DNA from: CAYLRF01 sp964385995 | Lineage (GTDB): Bacteria > Bacillota > Clostridia > Lachnospirales > Lachnospiraceae | NCBI GenBank assembly: GCA_964385995.1 | Contig: CAYLRF010000026.1 | Coordinates: 1 to 23,063, forward strand | Reading direction: 5' to 3' | Length of the DNA: 23,063 nucleotides | In this document: one piece after another, positions 8,615-15,500 of the stretch | Position numbering within the stretch: the stretch's first letter is position 1 | Layout: the number at the start of each line of letters is the position of its first letter | Made by a program: the position numbers and the translations under genes | The notes under the pieces: model-generated | What the model was told of the DNA's origin: nothing | The model's database searches: none | What the model saw: the letters and a program-made list of their open reading frames with translations, nothing else

Positions 8615-8881
8615 TTACTTACGAAGTCCGAGCTTTTCAATCACCGCCCTGTATCTTTCGATGTCTTTCTTCTTCAGATAAGAAAGAAGGCCCCTTCTTT
8701 GACCTACCATCTTAAGAAGACCTCTCCTGGAGTGATTGTCCTTCGGATTACGGTTGAAATGGTCGACGAGGTCGTTTATCCTCGCCGTGAGGATAGCTAT
8801 CTGCACCTCCGGCGAACCGGTGTCGCCCTCTGACCTGCCGTACTCGGCGATAATCTCCTGCTTTCGTTCCTTTGTAATCAT
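8615..8881 (-). CDS. rpsO: 30S ribosomal protein S15
   Basis: 88 aa, the normal length for S15, a primary binding protein of the 30S platform that contacts 16S rRNA helices 20-22. The sequence is typical from end to end: DTGSPEVQIAILTARI, the loop HSRRGLLKMVGQRRGLLSYL that carries rRNA-binding residues, and the C-terminal IEKLGLRK. The start ATG at 8881 follows GGAGGA. It has its own promoter (8999-9027), a leader of about 110 nt and its own terminator, so it is a single-gene unit here. In many Bacillota rpsO follows ribF and precedes pnp; here a four-gene sugar block lies before it and lysA after it. Confidence 0.98.
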   Translation of the reverse strand: MITKERKQEIIAEYGRSEGDTGSPEVQIAILTARINDLVDHFNRNPKDNHSRRGLLKMVGQRRGLLSYLKKKDIERYRAVIEKLGLRK

Positions 8882-8992
8882 CTCTTTTTCCTCCGTGTGA
8901 AACCGTCGTTTAAAATCTTAAGGGAAACGCCTAAAACCGAGCGATGGTCGGAGCTTCCTAAAACCCGGCAAAAGGCTGTCCTAAAAGAGCCG
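8882..8992 (-). promoter_or_regulatory. Structured rpsO leader, possible S15 autoregulatory site
   Basis: The predicted transcript runs about 110 nt before the rpsO start. It contains three TTTTAGG boxes (plus-strand CCTAAAA at 8930-8936, 8957-8963, 8980-8986). A nested stem can form: GGAAGC with GTTTCC outside (8953-8958 with 8923-8928, one G-U) and CCGA with TCGG inside (8948-8951 with 8937-8940). S15 of several phyla represses its own mRNA through leader structures, so this is a reasonable candidate. No binding is shown by the sequence. Confidence 0.5.
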
Positions 8993-8998
8993 AACGTG

Positions 8999-9027
8999 AT
9001 GATACCATATCGTATACCGGCTGTCAA
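8999..9027 (-). promoter_or_regulatory. Sigma-A promoter of rpsO
   Basis: Minus strand: TTGACA (-35, plus coordinates 9022-9027), a 17-nt spacer, and TATCAT (-10, 8999-9004). The -35 is a perfect match and the -10 matches at five of six. Transcription would start near 8992. Confidence 0.88.
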
Positions 9028-9080
9028 TCCTTCGAATCGGACAAGCCGATTTTTATGCGCTCAGACGTTACTGTTCACGG

Positions 9081-9158
9081 CTGATTCGGACAGATGCATA
9101 GATTCGTTGTGCTTGCACATAAGAAGCTGTTAAGAGGCTGCGCATCTGTCCAAATCAG
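9081..9158. repeat. Long inverted repeat between the ROK gene and rpsO promoter
   Basis: Two 17-nt arms (9081-9097 and 9142-9158) are reverse complements at 16 of 17 positions and enclose 44 nt. The enclosed part holds a small perfect hairpin (TGTGC TT GCACA, 9108-9119) and, on the minus strand, a direct repeat CAGCCTCTTA / CAGCTTCTTA with an 11-nt period. No T tract follows on the minus strand, so it is not a standard terminator. It may be a dispersed MITE-like element, an RNA hairpin at the 3' end of the ROK transcript, or a protein-binding region. The rest of the 339-nt gap (8882-9220) holds the rpsO promoter and leader and nothing else I can support. Confidence 0.7.
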
Positions 9159-9220
9159 ACTGCGACGCGGGAACTTTACCCCAAATGAGCAAAACTCACG
9201 CCGCGAAGCGGGTCGGGAAA

Positions 9221-10453
9221 TCACGCCCGTGTCTCACCGCGCGTCAGGACATCTTCCATGTCTCCGTATTTTCCGCCGAAGAAGTCGTTAAATACCGCGA
9301 TTGAAGCGCCTATAAGTGAGGCGTTTTCGATGTCAGACGTAAAAACCGGCACGTCCTTTCGGGTTACGGTGTGCGCGCGGACGAATTTCGCCAGCGGCGC
9401 GGCAATCATTTCCTTCGCGGCCGCGAGCGTGCTGCCTATGATGATGGCCTGCGGATCGAATATATTGCAGAGAGAGACAAGAAGATTGCCGAGATAAAAT
9501 ACCTCCCTCTCCATCCGCCTTACGCAGTAATTATTTCCCGCTTTAAGCTCTTTTAGGAAAGCCGCGTAATCAAGCCGTGAAAAAGAAGATATCCTCCCCT
9601 CGCCGCAGGCGCGTAAAAGATCCGAGTTGACGTCGCAAAGAAGCCTGCTTACCGAAGCGTAAAGCTCCACACACCCGGTATTACCGCATTCGCATTTCTC
9701 TCCGTTTACATCAATGCTTATGTGTCCGAACTCCGCGCCCAGACCTGATGAGCCGCGAAAAAGGCGCCTGTCAAGTATGATTCCGCCTCCCACGCCCTCG
9801 TCCGCTATGATTTCTATAAAATTTGAAATTTTCCTTCCGTAGCCGCAATAAAGCTCGGCCATGGCATGCGCCTCGGCGTTATTATACACCGCGACCGGAA
9901 GATCGACATATTCCCTTATGTCCGAAACGATGTGGATATTCTTACGGCCGGTAAAGTTGGGCGGATTAAGTATCACGCCTTTTTCATAATCGATGGGGCC
10001 GGGAGAGGCGACGCCTACGCCTACGATGAGTCGGTTCTTGTTTTCCTCAAGCAGTTTTTTGATATATCGCCGCAGTGTCATAAGGAGGCTCCTCGTCGGC
10101 TCTTCCTTCTTAAAATCATAGCGGTACGAGGATATCACCTCGTGTCCGAGGTTTACAAGCGCCGCCGAAATACCGGTTCTTGAAAAATCCACCGCAACGC
10201 AGAAACAGCGATTCGGCCTTACTTTAAGAAGCGTGCGTCTTCGCCCGCGCGAGGAAGCGCAGACCTGTTCCGAGTCCTCCCCGATAATGCCAAGCTCCAG
10301 TAATTTCGAGACAATAGGCGTAATCCCGCCCTTTGTCATATTCATCTTTTCGGCAAGCTCCACTCTGGAAATCCCGCCCGAACTTATTATCTCATCCAAA
10401 ATCCTGTACTCGTTTTTCGCTCTCAGTGAGCCGGTATCATTTAAGCGCCGCAA
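9221..10453 (-). CDS. ROK-family transcriptional repressor (XylR/NagC-like)
   Basis: 410-aa protein with an N-terminal winged HTH (about residues 10-75: ISRVELAEKMNMTKGGITPIVSKLLELGII) and a C-terminal ROK sugar-binding domain. Visible ROK features are GVGVASPGPID, EFGHI and the zinc motif CECGNTGC (Cys254, 256, 261). Where ROK kinases have Asn-Asp with the catalytic Asp, this protein has Asn191-Asn192, so it should be a sensor rather than a kinase. The start is TTG at 10453; GGGAGG lies 12 nt upstream, which is long, so the start is less certain. It is the last gene of the block that begins at 13582 and follows the HAD gene by 78 nt. Likely role: repressing its own operon, possibly at the palindrome at 13619-13645, and perhaps also the xylB region. 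The ligand is probably a sugar or sugar phosphate. Confidence 0.9.
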   Translation of the reverse strand: MRRLNDTGSLRAKNEYRILDEIISSGGISRVELAEKMNMTKGGITPIVSKLLELGIIGEDSEQVCASSRGRRRTLLKVRPNRCFCVAVDFSRTGISAALVNLGHEVISSYRYDFKKEEPTRSLLMTLRRYIKKLLEENKNRLIVGVGVASPGPIDYEKGVILNPPNFTGRKNIHIVSDIREYVDLPVAVYNNAEAHAMAELYCGYGRKISNFIEIIADEGVGGGIILDRRLFRGSSGLGAEFGHISIDVNGEKCECGNTGCVELYASVSRLLCDVNSDLLRACGEGRISSFSRLDYAAFLKELKAGNNYCVRRMEREVFYLGNLLVSLCNIFDPQAIIIGSTLAAAKEMIAAPLAKFVRAHTVTRKDVPVFTSDIENASLIGASIAVFNDFFGGKYGDMEDVLTRGETRA

Positions 10454-10531
10454 ATTTAAATAAAACCTCCCGGTGACATAGCTTAAAAACCCTTATGATT
10501 CGAGACACGGCGACACCGGTGAAGTTCTCAG

Positions 10532-11410
10532 TTAATTCCGATCGTGACTTTTCGTAACTGCCCTGATTGCCTCAAAATCCGGAACTATATAATCGGCTCC
10601 CGCGCCCTTAAGCTTCTGAAATTTTTTCATGTTATATCTTCCCGAAAAACTCTTCTCGTCGCTTGCGACTCCCAGGGTGACGGCGCCCGTCTCACGCCCC
10701 AGCGCTATCTCCACCCTGCCGTCGCCCGCCACCAGCATCTCGCCGCCGACTATCTTTTCGGAAGTTAGGATTTGCCTTATGACCTGTTCCTTCGAACAGC
10801 CTTTTTGCCTGTCGGGAGATCCTTTCGCGAGGCATATGTATGGAGAAATGCCCAGAAGCCCGACCTCTTTTTGAAGATCGCTGTCATCCGTCCCGCTCGC
10901 CACGTAAATATCGACACCGCGCTCCTTAAGATAACGCAAAAACCACAGACTCCCCGGAACCAGATAATCGCCGGCCCGCTTTTCGCTATCAGACAACCTC
11001 TTCTTCCTCTCATTCACCGTCTTCATCAGCATATCGTTGTACATGTCCTTGTATTCCCACGGGTCGGGCCTTGGTATGCCTTTTTTTGCCGCCACCATGT
11101 CAGACAGCCACTCCATCTGGTAAATGGTCTGCACTCCCGTCGACTCGTCTATGTACGCGTCTACAGCCTTTTCGGTCTCACCCGCAGGATCGGGAGGAAG
11201 AACAGAGAGCATCATCTTGCGCATCACACCCTCCCATCCGCATCGAAGCGTGGATATGGTCCCGTCAAAATCAAAAACGGCCGCCTTTATGCGCCACCTT
11301 ACTGGCTTTTCGGTATTTATGAATATGCCGTCCTTATAATCATTATCGTGATAATTCATATCTTGACCCGTTTCAGTCTGATTCTTGTTCATCCGAACCG
11401 TATTGTGCAA
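10532..11410 (-). CDS. HAD-superfamily phosphatase
   Basis: 292-aa HAD hydrolase. Motif I is VFDFDGTIS (nucleophile Asp47, general acid Asp49), motif II is VASGTDDSD, a lysine lies in the KGSPDRQKG segment, and motif III is VAGDGRVEIALG. A helical cap fills the ~100 residues after motif I, as in phosphoglycolate phosphatase-like enzymes. The first ~35 residues are charged and probably disordered. I use the TTG at 11410 because AAGGA lies seven nt upstream; ATG at 11392 or 11359 is possible and leaves the domain intact. It follows the PfkB kinase gene by 148 nt. A kinase and a phosphatase side by side recall the HldE/GmhB heptose route (phosphorylate C1, then remove the C7 phosphate), but this HAD is not obviously GmhB. 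Substrate unknown. Confidence 0.85.
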   Translation of the reverse strand: MHNTVRMNKNQTETGQDMNYHDNDYKDGIFINTEKPVRWRIKAAVFDFDGTISTLRCGWEGVMRKMMLSVLPPDPAGETEKAVDAYIDESTGVQTIYQMEWLSDMVAAKKGIPRPDPWEYKDMYNDMLMKTVNERKKRLSDSEKRAGDYLVPGSLWFLRYLKERGVDIYVASGTDDSDLQKEVGLLGISPYICLAKGSPDRQKGCSKEQVIRQILTSEKIVGGEMLVAGDGRVEIALGRETGAVTLGVASDEKSFSGRYNMKKFQKLKGAGADYIVPDFEAIRAVTKSHDRN

Positions 11411-11558
11411 ATCCGTATCCTTAAATGTTCCATACTGTCAAGAATCGTGACATCGTAACCTGCCGCGCGAGCCTCGGCGCCGGTATTTCTCTCAGGCGTC
11501 GGGAAAAGGACCCACAGGACATTTAACGTTTGTATTGGATGTGTGTGCCGTCGTCATA

Positions 11559-12584
11559 TCATCGTGCGCCGAAATACCGTCCGTATGCCTCACGTATCTC
11601 ATCCGGGGAGGCGCTGCCCGTGGTATGCAGCTTTTTTATGACGATCGCCGCGACAAGGCCCGCGAAATAAGCGGCGCACCTACTGTCACCCGTGAGAAAG
11701 TAAGCCAGCGCGAACGCTCCCAAAAATGAGTCTCCCGCGCCTACCGTATCCACCGGAGGCTCTGCCCTGCATGCGGGGATAAGTTTCGCGTCCCGGCTGT
11801 CGCGGCATATGACTCCGCGCTCCCCCAAAGTCAGTAAGATCATCCTCGCTTGTGTCGCCTCCAGCATTTGACCCGACGCCTTTATCATGTAATCCGTATC
11901 CCGCGCCATGCTTAAATCGGCTCCCAGGAACCTGCAGGCCTCCACTTCGTTCGGCTTAAGAACGCACCCGCGATAGTCCGATATCCTGCTTCTGCTGTCC
12001 GCAAACACTAACTTATCCTTTCCGATTTCTGCGATATCACCGATAATTTCAGACGTGACGCAGCCGTATTCGAACTGATCGGCTGCCAATATAATGTCGG
12101 ATGCGGCGGCCATTTCGTGAAAATTCGCCCGCAGCCTTTCCTTCACATCCTCCGGCATCGGCTCGCGGTTCTCAAAATCTATCCGCGAATCCTCATATGT
12201 CACGTCCGAATACCCGCAAAGAACGGGCTTGCAGTACGCGGGCGTCACTAACCTTGCGGACTTCACCAGATATCTGTCCGAAACGCCTATCTGCTTTAAG
12301 CAATCCTTAAGGATCGCCCCGCGCCAATCCTCGCCGATACAGCTTACAAACCGCACATCTTTCGCTCCCATGGCCGCGAGATTATTTACCGCGTTTGAGC
12401 CCGCGCCGAGGCTGAATCTTTCTTCCGTGACCGGGCGCGGGTGCATGGGAACTTCCCTTGAAAGCTCGCTTTTTCGCATATCCGCCTTCCAGTAAATATC
12501 CACGCAGGCGTCTCCGATAATGCCGACCTTCACGTCCGGAATTCCCCGCAGAATCTCCTCCAACATCCGTTTATCAAATGACAT
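11559..12584 (-). CDS. PfkB-family sugar kinase, RfaE/HldE kinase-domain-like
   Basis: 341-aa ribokinase-fold kinase. The N-terminus VGIIGDACVDIYW and the following GAGSNAVNNLAAMGA match the layout of RfaE/HldE kinase domains (GDxMLDxYW ... GGAANVAxNxAALG). The C-terminal VDTVGAGDSFLGA carries the catalytic Asp and anion hole (GAGD) of the PfkB family. Length equals a stand-alone kinase; the nucleotidyltransferase half of HldE is absent. Two start codons lie six nt apart (12590 and 12584); GGGAG is seven nt from the second but abuts the first, so I take 12584. It begins 23 nt after the uncharacterised 324-aa gene. In the heptose pathway this family phosphorylates C1 of heptose 7-phosphate. 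Here the substrate is only inferred to be a sugar or sugar phosphate. Confidence 0.85.
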   Translation of the reverse strand: MSFDKRMLEEILRGIPDVKVGIIGDACVDIYWKADMRKSELSREVPMHPRPVTEERFSLGAGSNAVNNLAAMGAKDVRFVSCIGEDWRGAILKDCLKQIGVSDRYLVKSARLVTPAYCKPVLCGYSDVTYEDSRIDFENREPMPEDVKERLRANFHEMAAASDIILAADQFEYGCVTSEIIGDIAEIGKDKLVFADSRSRISDYRGCVLKPNEVEACRFLGADLSMARDTDYMIKASGQMLEATQARMILLTLGERGVICRDSRDAKLIPACRAEPPVDTVGAGDSFLGAFALAYFLTGDSRCAAYFAGLVAAIVIKKLHTTGSASPDEIREAYGRYFGAR

Positions 12585-12607
12585 GTTCATTCTCCCGCCT
12601 TCATCTC

Positions 12608-13582
12608 TTACATAGACCTTTCGCCGCCCGTCACGAGTCTGTAAAGCGCCGGGATTGTATCTTTATGATTACCGCAAATATATAATCCCGTTCCCCCGAG
12701 GCTCACCGGCCTGTTGATGATGTTTTTCCTCGGACGGTAATAATAATGAAAATGATCTTTGCTCACGTCGGACTTATAATCTCCGAGCGGTATGATGTCG
12801 AAATTCGCCGTGGTAATGTGCCGAAGGGCATAGCCGTTATTGCGGACTATGGAAAGGGCCTTTAAAAATACCTCCGCGCCCGTGACCGCCGAGCCTATAT
12901 TCATGAAAACGCCGCCTTCCAGATCCTTCAGGGAATTTACGAATATCTTAAAATCCCTGCCGCTCGCGGCCCCGAGCGCTGCGAAATCCACCGACGGATG
13001 CTCATGAATGATATCCGTACCAATCGTCACGTGATATGTAGCGGGAACGCCGTGCGCGTAGGCGTTATAAAATACGCAGTCGGCACTGTAGGGGAAACGC
13101 TCCTTATGATCGTTTACATAGTGTGCCAGGGATTCTCCGTAACCAAAGCCGTTTTTATTGCCCGAAATGACGGCCTCGTTCATCCACGCTCCGGTCTCTT
13201 CCCACATTCCGAAAGATCCGTCCTCTATGGCGGTCGGTACATGTTCGGACGTTCCTCCCAGATACGCAAGTTCGAAATCGTGTATGCTTCCGGCGCCGTT
13301 TGAGGCGATATGCGTAAGGATCCCCTTTCGTATCATCTCGATGAGGTAGCGTGACAGGCCGCACTTTATCACATGCGCGCCGTAAAAGGCGATGACGGGT
13401 CTGCCGTTTGCCCTCGCCTCTTTAATCTTCTTCGCCAATATCTTAAGCTCGGGACAGACACCGCAAAGTTCGGCGTCCTTCGGATTTTCGAGGTTATCGA
13501 TCCGAACAAGATTTACGCGGTCTCTCGCGGTAAACGTCTTATTGTTTTTAAAATCAAATTGGACGGGTTTAAAAAGGTCCAT
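12608..13582 (-). CDS. Conserved protein of unknown function next to an RfaE-like kinase
   Basis: 324-aa soluble protein I cannot assign to a named family with confidence. No signal peptide or membrane segment is seen. Two glycine-rich strands, RPVIAFYGAHVIKCG (61-75) and ILTHIASNGAGSIHDFE (88-104), suggest a Rossmann-type nucleotide- or NAD-binding fold. A His-rich stretch, TDIIHEHPSVD (189-199), and GGVFMNIGSAVTGAEVF (223-239) look like active-site loops; the layout faintly recalls deoxyhypusine synthase-like folds, without the known catalytic motif. The reading frame is open upstream, but ATG at 13582 has GGGGAGGA at ideal distance. It is the first gene behind the promoter at 13655-13683 and leads the kinase, HAD and ROK genes. 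That position suggests the core enzyme of a sugar or sugar-phosphate pathway. Confidence 0.8.
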   Translation of the reverse strand: MDLFKPVQFDFKNNKTFTARDRVNLVRIDNLENPKDAELCGVCPELKILAKKIKEARANGRPVIAFYGAHVIKCGLSRYLIEMIRKGILTHIASNGAGSIHDFELAYLGGTSEHVPTAIEDGSFGMWEETGAWMNEAVISGNKNGFGYGESLAHYVNDHKERFPYSADCVFYNAYAHGVPATYHVTIGTDIIHEHPSVDFAALGAASGRDFKIFVNSLKDLEGGVFMNIGSAVTGAEVFLKALSIVRNNGYALRHITTANFDIIPLGDYKSDVSKDHFHYYYRPRKNIINRPVSLGGTGLYICGNHKDTIPALYRLVTGGERSM

Positions 13583-13618
13583 GATAAATCCTCCCCAAGG
13601 CAACTTGAAAGCAGACAC

Positions 13619-13645
13619 GAAATAGTTTGAGACGCAAACTATTTC
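13619..13645. promoter_or_regulatory. Palindromic operator or 5' stem-loop at the transcription start
   Basis: A perfect 11-bp inverted repeat, GAAATAGTTTG / CAAACTATTTC, with a 5-nt centre (13630-13634). It starts about 3 nt downstream of the predicted +1 of the promoter at 13655-13683 and 37 nt before the first gene. No T tract follows, so it is not a terminator. The AGTTTG...CAAACT halves resemble xyl-type operators bound by ROK repressors of the XylR kind, although those have a wider centre. It is a candidate site for the ROK protein encoded at the end of the same block. Confidence 0.7.
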
Positions 13646-13654
13646 ACGCCGCAA

Positions 13655-13683
13655 AGATTACCACTTAAAAAGTACGCTGTCAA
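13655..13683 (-). promoter_or_regulatory. Sigma-A promoter of the unknown-kinase-HAD-ROK operon
   Basis: Minus strand: TTGACA (13678-13683), 17-nt spacer, TAATCT (13655-13660). It starts eight nt after the ribF stop codon and would start transcription near 13648, giving a leader of about 65 nt. Confidence 0.82.
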
Positions 13684-13691
13684 TGGGGATG

Positions 13692-14348
13692 TTATTTCTT
13701 AAGGGGATATCCCAGAAGTTTTTCGGCAAGTTGAAGATTTCCCCTGCCGAGTTCCTGCCTGATAAAAGTGCTGCTGATGTCCCGGCCGCGATATTTCAGC
13801 TTTTCAATCACCTCAAGCCCGTAGCCGCACGCCTTCGCGAATTTTCCGAGCATACGGACGTCTCCCCGCCTTTCGTGGCCGAATCTGAAATCCTCTCCCA
13901 CCACGAGATATTTTACGCGGAAGATGTCTCGCAGCACGTCCGTGATAAATGCCTCCGGCTCCATGTGAGAAAGCGTGTCATCAAAAGGGATTTCCGCGAG
14001 AAAACTTACCCTTCCCTCCAGGCGCTCTGCCATCTGCTTTGTGGTGAGAAGCCGGGATTTTTCTTCCCGGGCGCCGAAAGCGGATATCTTATCTTCATTC
14101 GCGCCTGCGGACGGTTCTTTTTCCCGCGTGGAATTTGCGGAAAGAGATTTTTCGCTTACGGCGAGCGCGTCCCGCGTGATCGGCATACGAAATACGATCA
14201 CCACGCCGTCCACACCGTCATCCTGCTGATGGCGGGCGACGCGTTCTATCAGAAGTTCATGGCCCCTGTGCAGACCGTCGAATTTTCCTATGGTCACGGC
14301 GGTCCTTCTTTCGCCGTGAAAATCGGAGAGATTTCGTATATATATCAT
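13692..14348 (-). CDS. ribF: FMN adenylyltransferase (RibF N-terminal domain only)
   Basis: 218-aa protein matching the FAD synthetase half of bifunctional RibF. It carries TIGKFDGLHRGHELL with the HxGH nucleotidyltransferase motif (His27-Gly29-His30), GEDFRFGHERRGD, and ISSTFIR (191-197). Full RibF is about 310 aa with a C-terminal riboflavin kinase domain. Here the protein stops right after GNLQLAEKLLGYPLKK, where the kinase domain would begin, and no kinase sequence is found downstream in any frame. An extra ~30-residue polar insert (about 65-98) sits after the first motif. The ATG at 14348 fits the family start but lacks a good ribosome binding site. It is the last gene of the rimP operon, 221 nt after truB. 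It should make FAD from FMN and ATP; FMN would have to come from another kinase. Confidence 0.88.
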   Translation of the reverse strand: MIYIRNLSDFHGERRTAVTIGKFDGLHRGHELLIERVARHQQDDGVDGVVIVFRMPITRDALAVSEKSLSANSTREKEPSAGANEDKISAFGAREEKSRLLTTKQMAERLEGRVSFLAEIPFDDTLSHMEPEAFITDVLRDIFRVKYLVVGEDFRFGHERRGDVRMLGKFAKACGYGLEVIEKLKYRGRDISSTFIRQELGRGNLQLAEKLLGYPLKK

Positions 14349-14466
14349 GGCATTTTATTTTCGTCTTTATGCCGCCGCGCGTCTGAGCGTTTTATAAAAT
14401 ACGTTTCTTTATTTATCATCCTCGCCGTATCATGTATAAATGCGATAAATATCACTGTTTATCATA

Positions 14467-14529
14467 TCCCGCGCTTACCGTGTCCCGCGCCCTATGATTT
14501 CGGTTTGAAGGACAGTCCCGCGCCCTATG
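14467..14529. repeat. Short direct repeats in the truB-ribF gap
   Basis: GTCCCGCGCCCTATG occurs at 14482-14496 and again, unchanged, at 14515-14529 (period 33). A third partial copy, TCCCGCGC, begins at 14467. The function is unknown; such spaced boxes may bind a protein or be a short repeat relic. The remainder of the 221-nt gap is AT-rich towards ribF. Confidence 0.5.
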
Positions 14530-14569
14530 CAATCGTTCGCGCGCTTGGATTTGAGCATGAAGTCTGGAA

Positions 14570-15487
14570 TTACAGAGACATCGGAAACATCTTCACCGGA
14601 AACAGCATATCTTCCCGCGCTCTGTAGATGTATATGGCGAGAAAATCGCCCTCGGGGCCGTAGACTCTTACGTTACCGTCCTTAAGGGCGACATGACCTT
14701 TTTCGGATCCGCGCACATCCGCCGTGTACAGGGGATTGCCGTTTCGGGCCTTGCTCGCGGCCTCGTCCGTAACCTGCACCCGGGGATAATCCGGGAAAAA
14801 TGAATCTATGGGAATAACCGCCCCGCCAAGTCTTCCTTCGTCCTTTAATGCGCGAAGGTCATCTATCGTAAGGCTGTCTTTCAATTCCAACATGCCCGTG
14901 CGAAGCCTTGTGAGACTTTCCATGCAGGCTCCGCACCCCAGTTTTCTTCCGATATCGTGACAGAGAGTCCGCACATAGGTCCCCCCGGAACAAGTGACGG
15001 CAAATCTCACCCGGGGAAGACTGATGTCCTTTATGTCAATGCTCTCTATGGTGACGACTCTCGGCTTTCTTTCCACCGTAAGGCCCTGCCTCGCAAGGTC
15101 ATAGAGTCTGCGGCCGCCTACCTTTACGGCGGAATACATGGGCGGTATCTGTTCTGACTTTCCGACAAAACCCCGCGTTACCGAAGAGACGTCATCGGCC
15201 GTAAGATGAGATATGTCGCCTCTTTCAAGCTCCCTGCCCCAGACATCCTGAGTATCCGTCTCAAGACCCAAAAGCATGACTGCCTCATAGGTTTTTCCGC
15301 CCGTAAGAAGCATGTCCGCGATCTTCGTCGCCGCGCCCAGACATATGGGAAGGACGCCCACGGCGTTCGGATCCAAAGTGCCGGCGTGTCCGATTTTTTT
15401 CTGACCCGTGATCCCTTTAAGGACATTCACGGCGTCGTTTGAGGTATACCCTTTTTCCTTGTAAAGATTTATCACACCGTGAAACAA
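14570..15487 (-). CDS. truB: tRNA pseudouridine(55) synthase
   Basis: 305-aa TruB, which makes the universal pseudouridine at position 55 in the T-loop of tRNAs. The N-terminus GVINLYKEKGYTSNDAV and the KIGHAGTLDPNAVGVLPICLG block with the catalytic Asp of GTLDP are diagnostic. MYSAVKVGGRRLYDLARQG and CSGGTYVRTLCHDIG (RNA-binding and active-site segments) follow, with a short C-terminal PUA-like extension. The start is TTG at 15487, 13 nt after the nrnA stop, with GGGG about eight nt upstream; the protein then aligns with the usual start of the family. Part of the rimP-ribF operon. Confidence 0.96.
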   Translation of the reverse strand: MFHGVINLYKEKGYTSNDAVNVLKGITGQKKIGHAGTLDPNAVGVLPICLGAATKIADMLLTGGKTYEAVMLLGLETDTQDVWGRELERGDISHLTADDVSSVTRGFVGKSEQIPPMYSAVKVGGRRLYDLARQGLTVERKPRVVTIESIDIKDISLPRVRFAVTCSGGTYVRTLCHDIGRKLGCGACMESLTRLRTGMLELKDSLTIDDLRALKDEGRLGGAVIPIDSFFPDYPRVQVTDEAASKARNGNPLYTADVRGSEKGHVALKDGNVRVYGPEGDFLAIYIYRAREDMLFPVKMFPMSL

Positions 15488-15500
15488 GTGTGCTTCCCCG

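Noticed and set aside
9035..9054. Plus-strand terminator AATCGG-N5-CCGATT followed by T
   Set aside because: No plus-strand gene precedes it, and on the minus strand the hairpin is not followed by T, so it cannot end the ROK transcript in standard form.
11411..11558. Promoter before the HAD gene
   Set aside because: TTGACA occurs at 11436-11441 (minus strand) but no acceptable -10 lies 16-18 nt downstream (GATACG, ATACGG, TACGGA).
13683..14627. Long plus-strand open frame of 314 codons
   Set aside because: It lies antisense to ribF and the truB end, has no ribosome binding site or recognisable domain, and spans an intergenic gap. Both opposite genes are secure.
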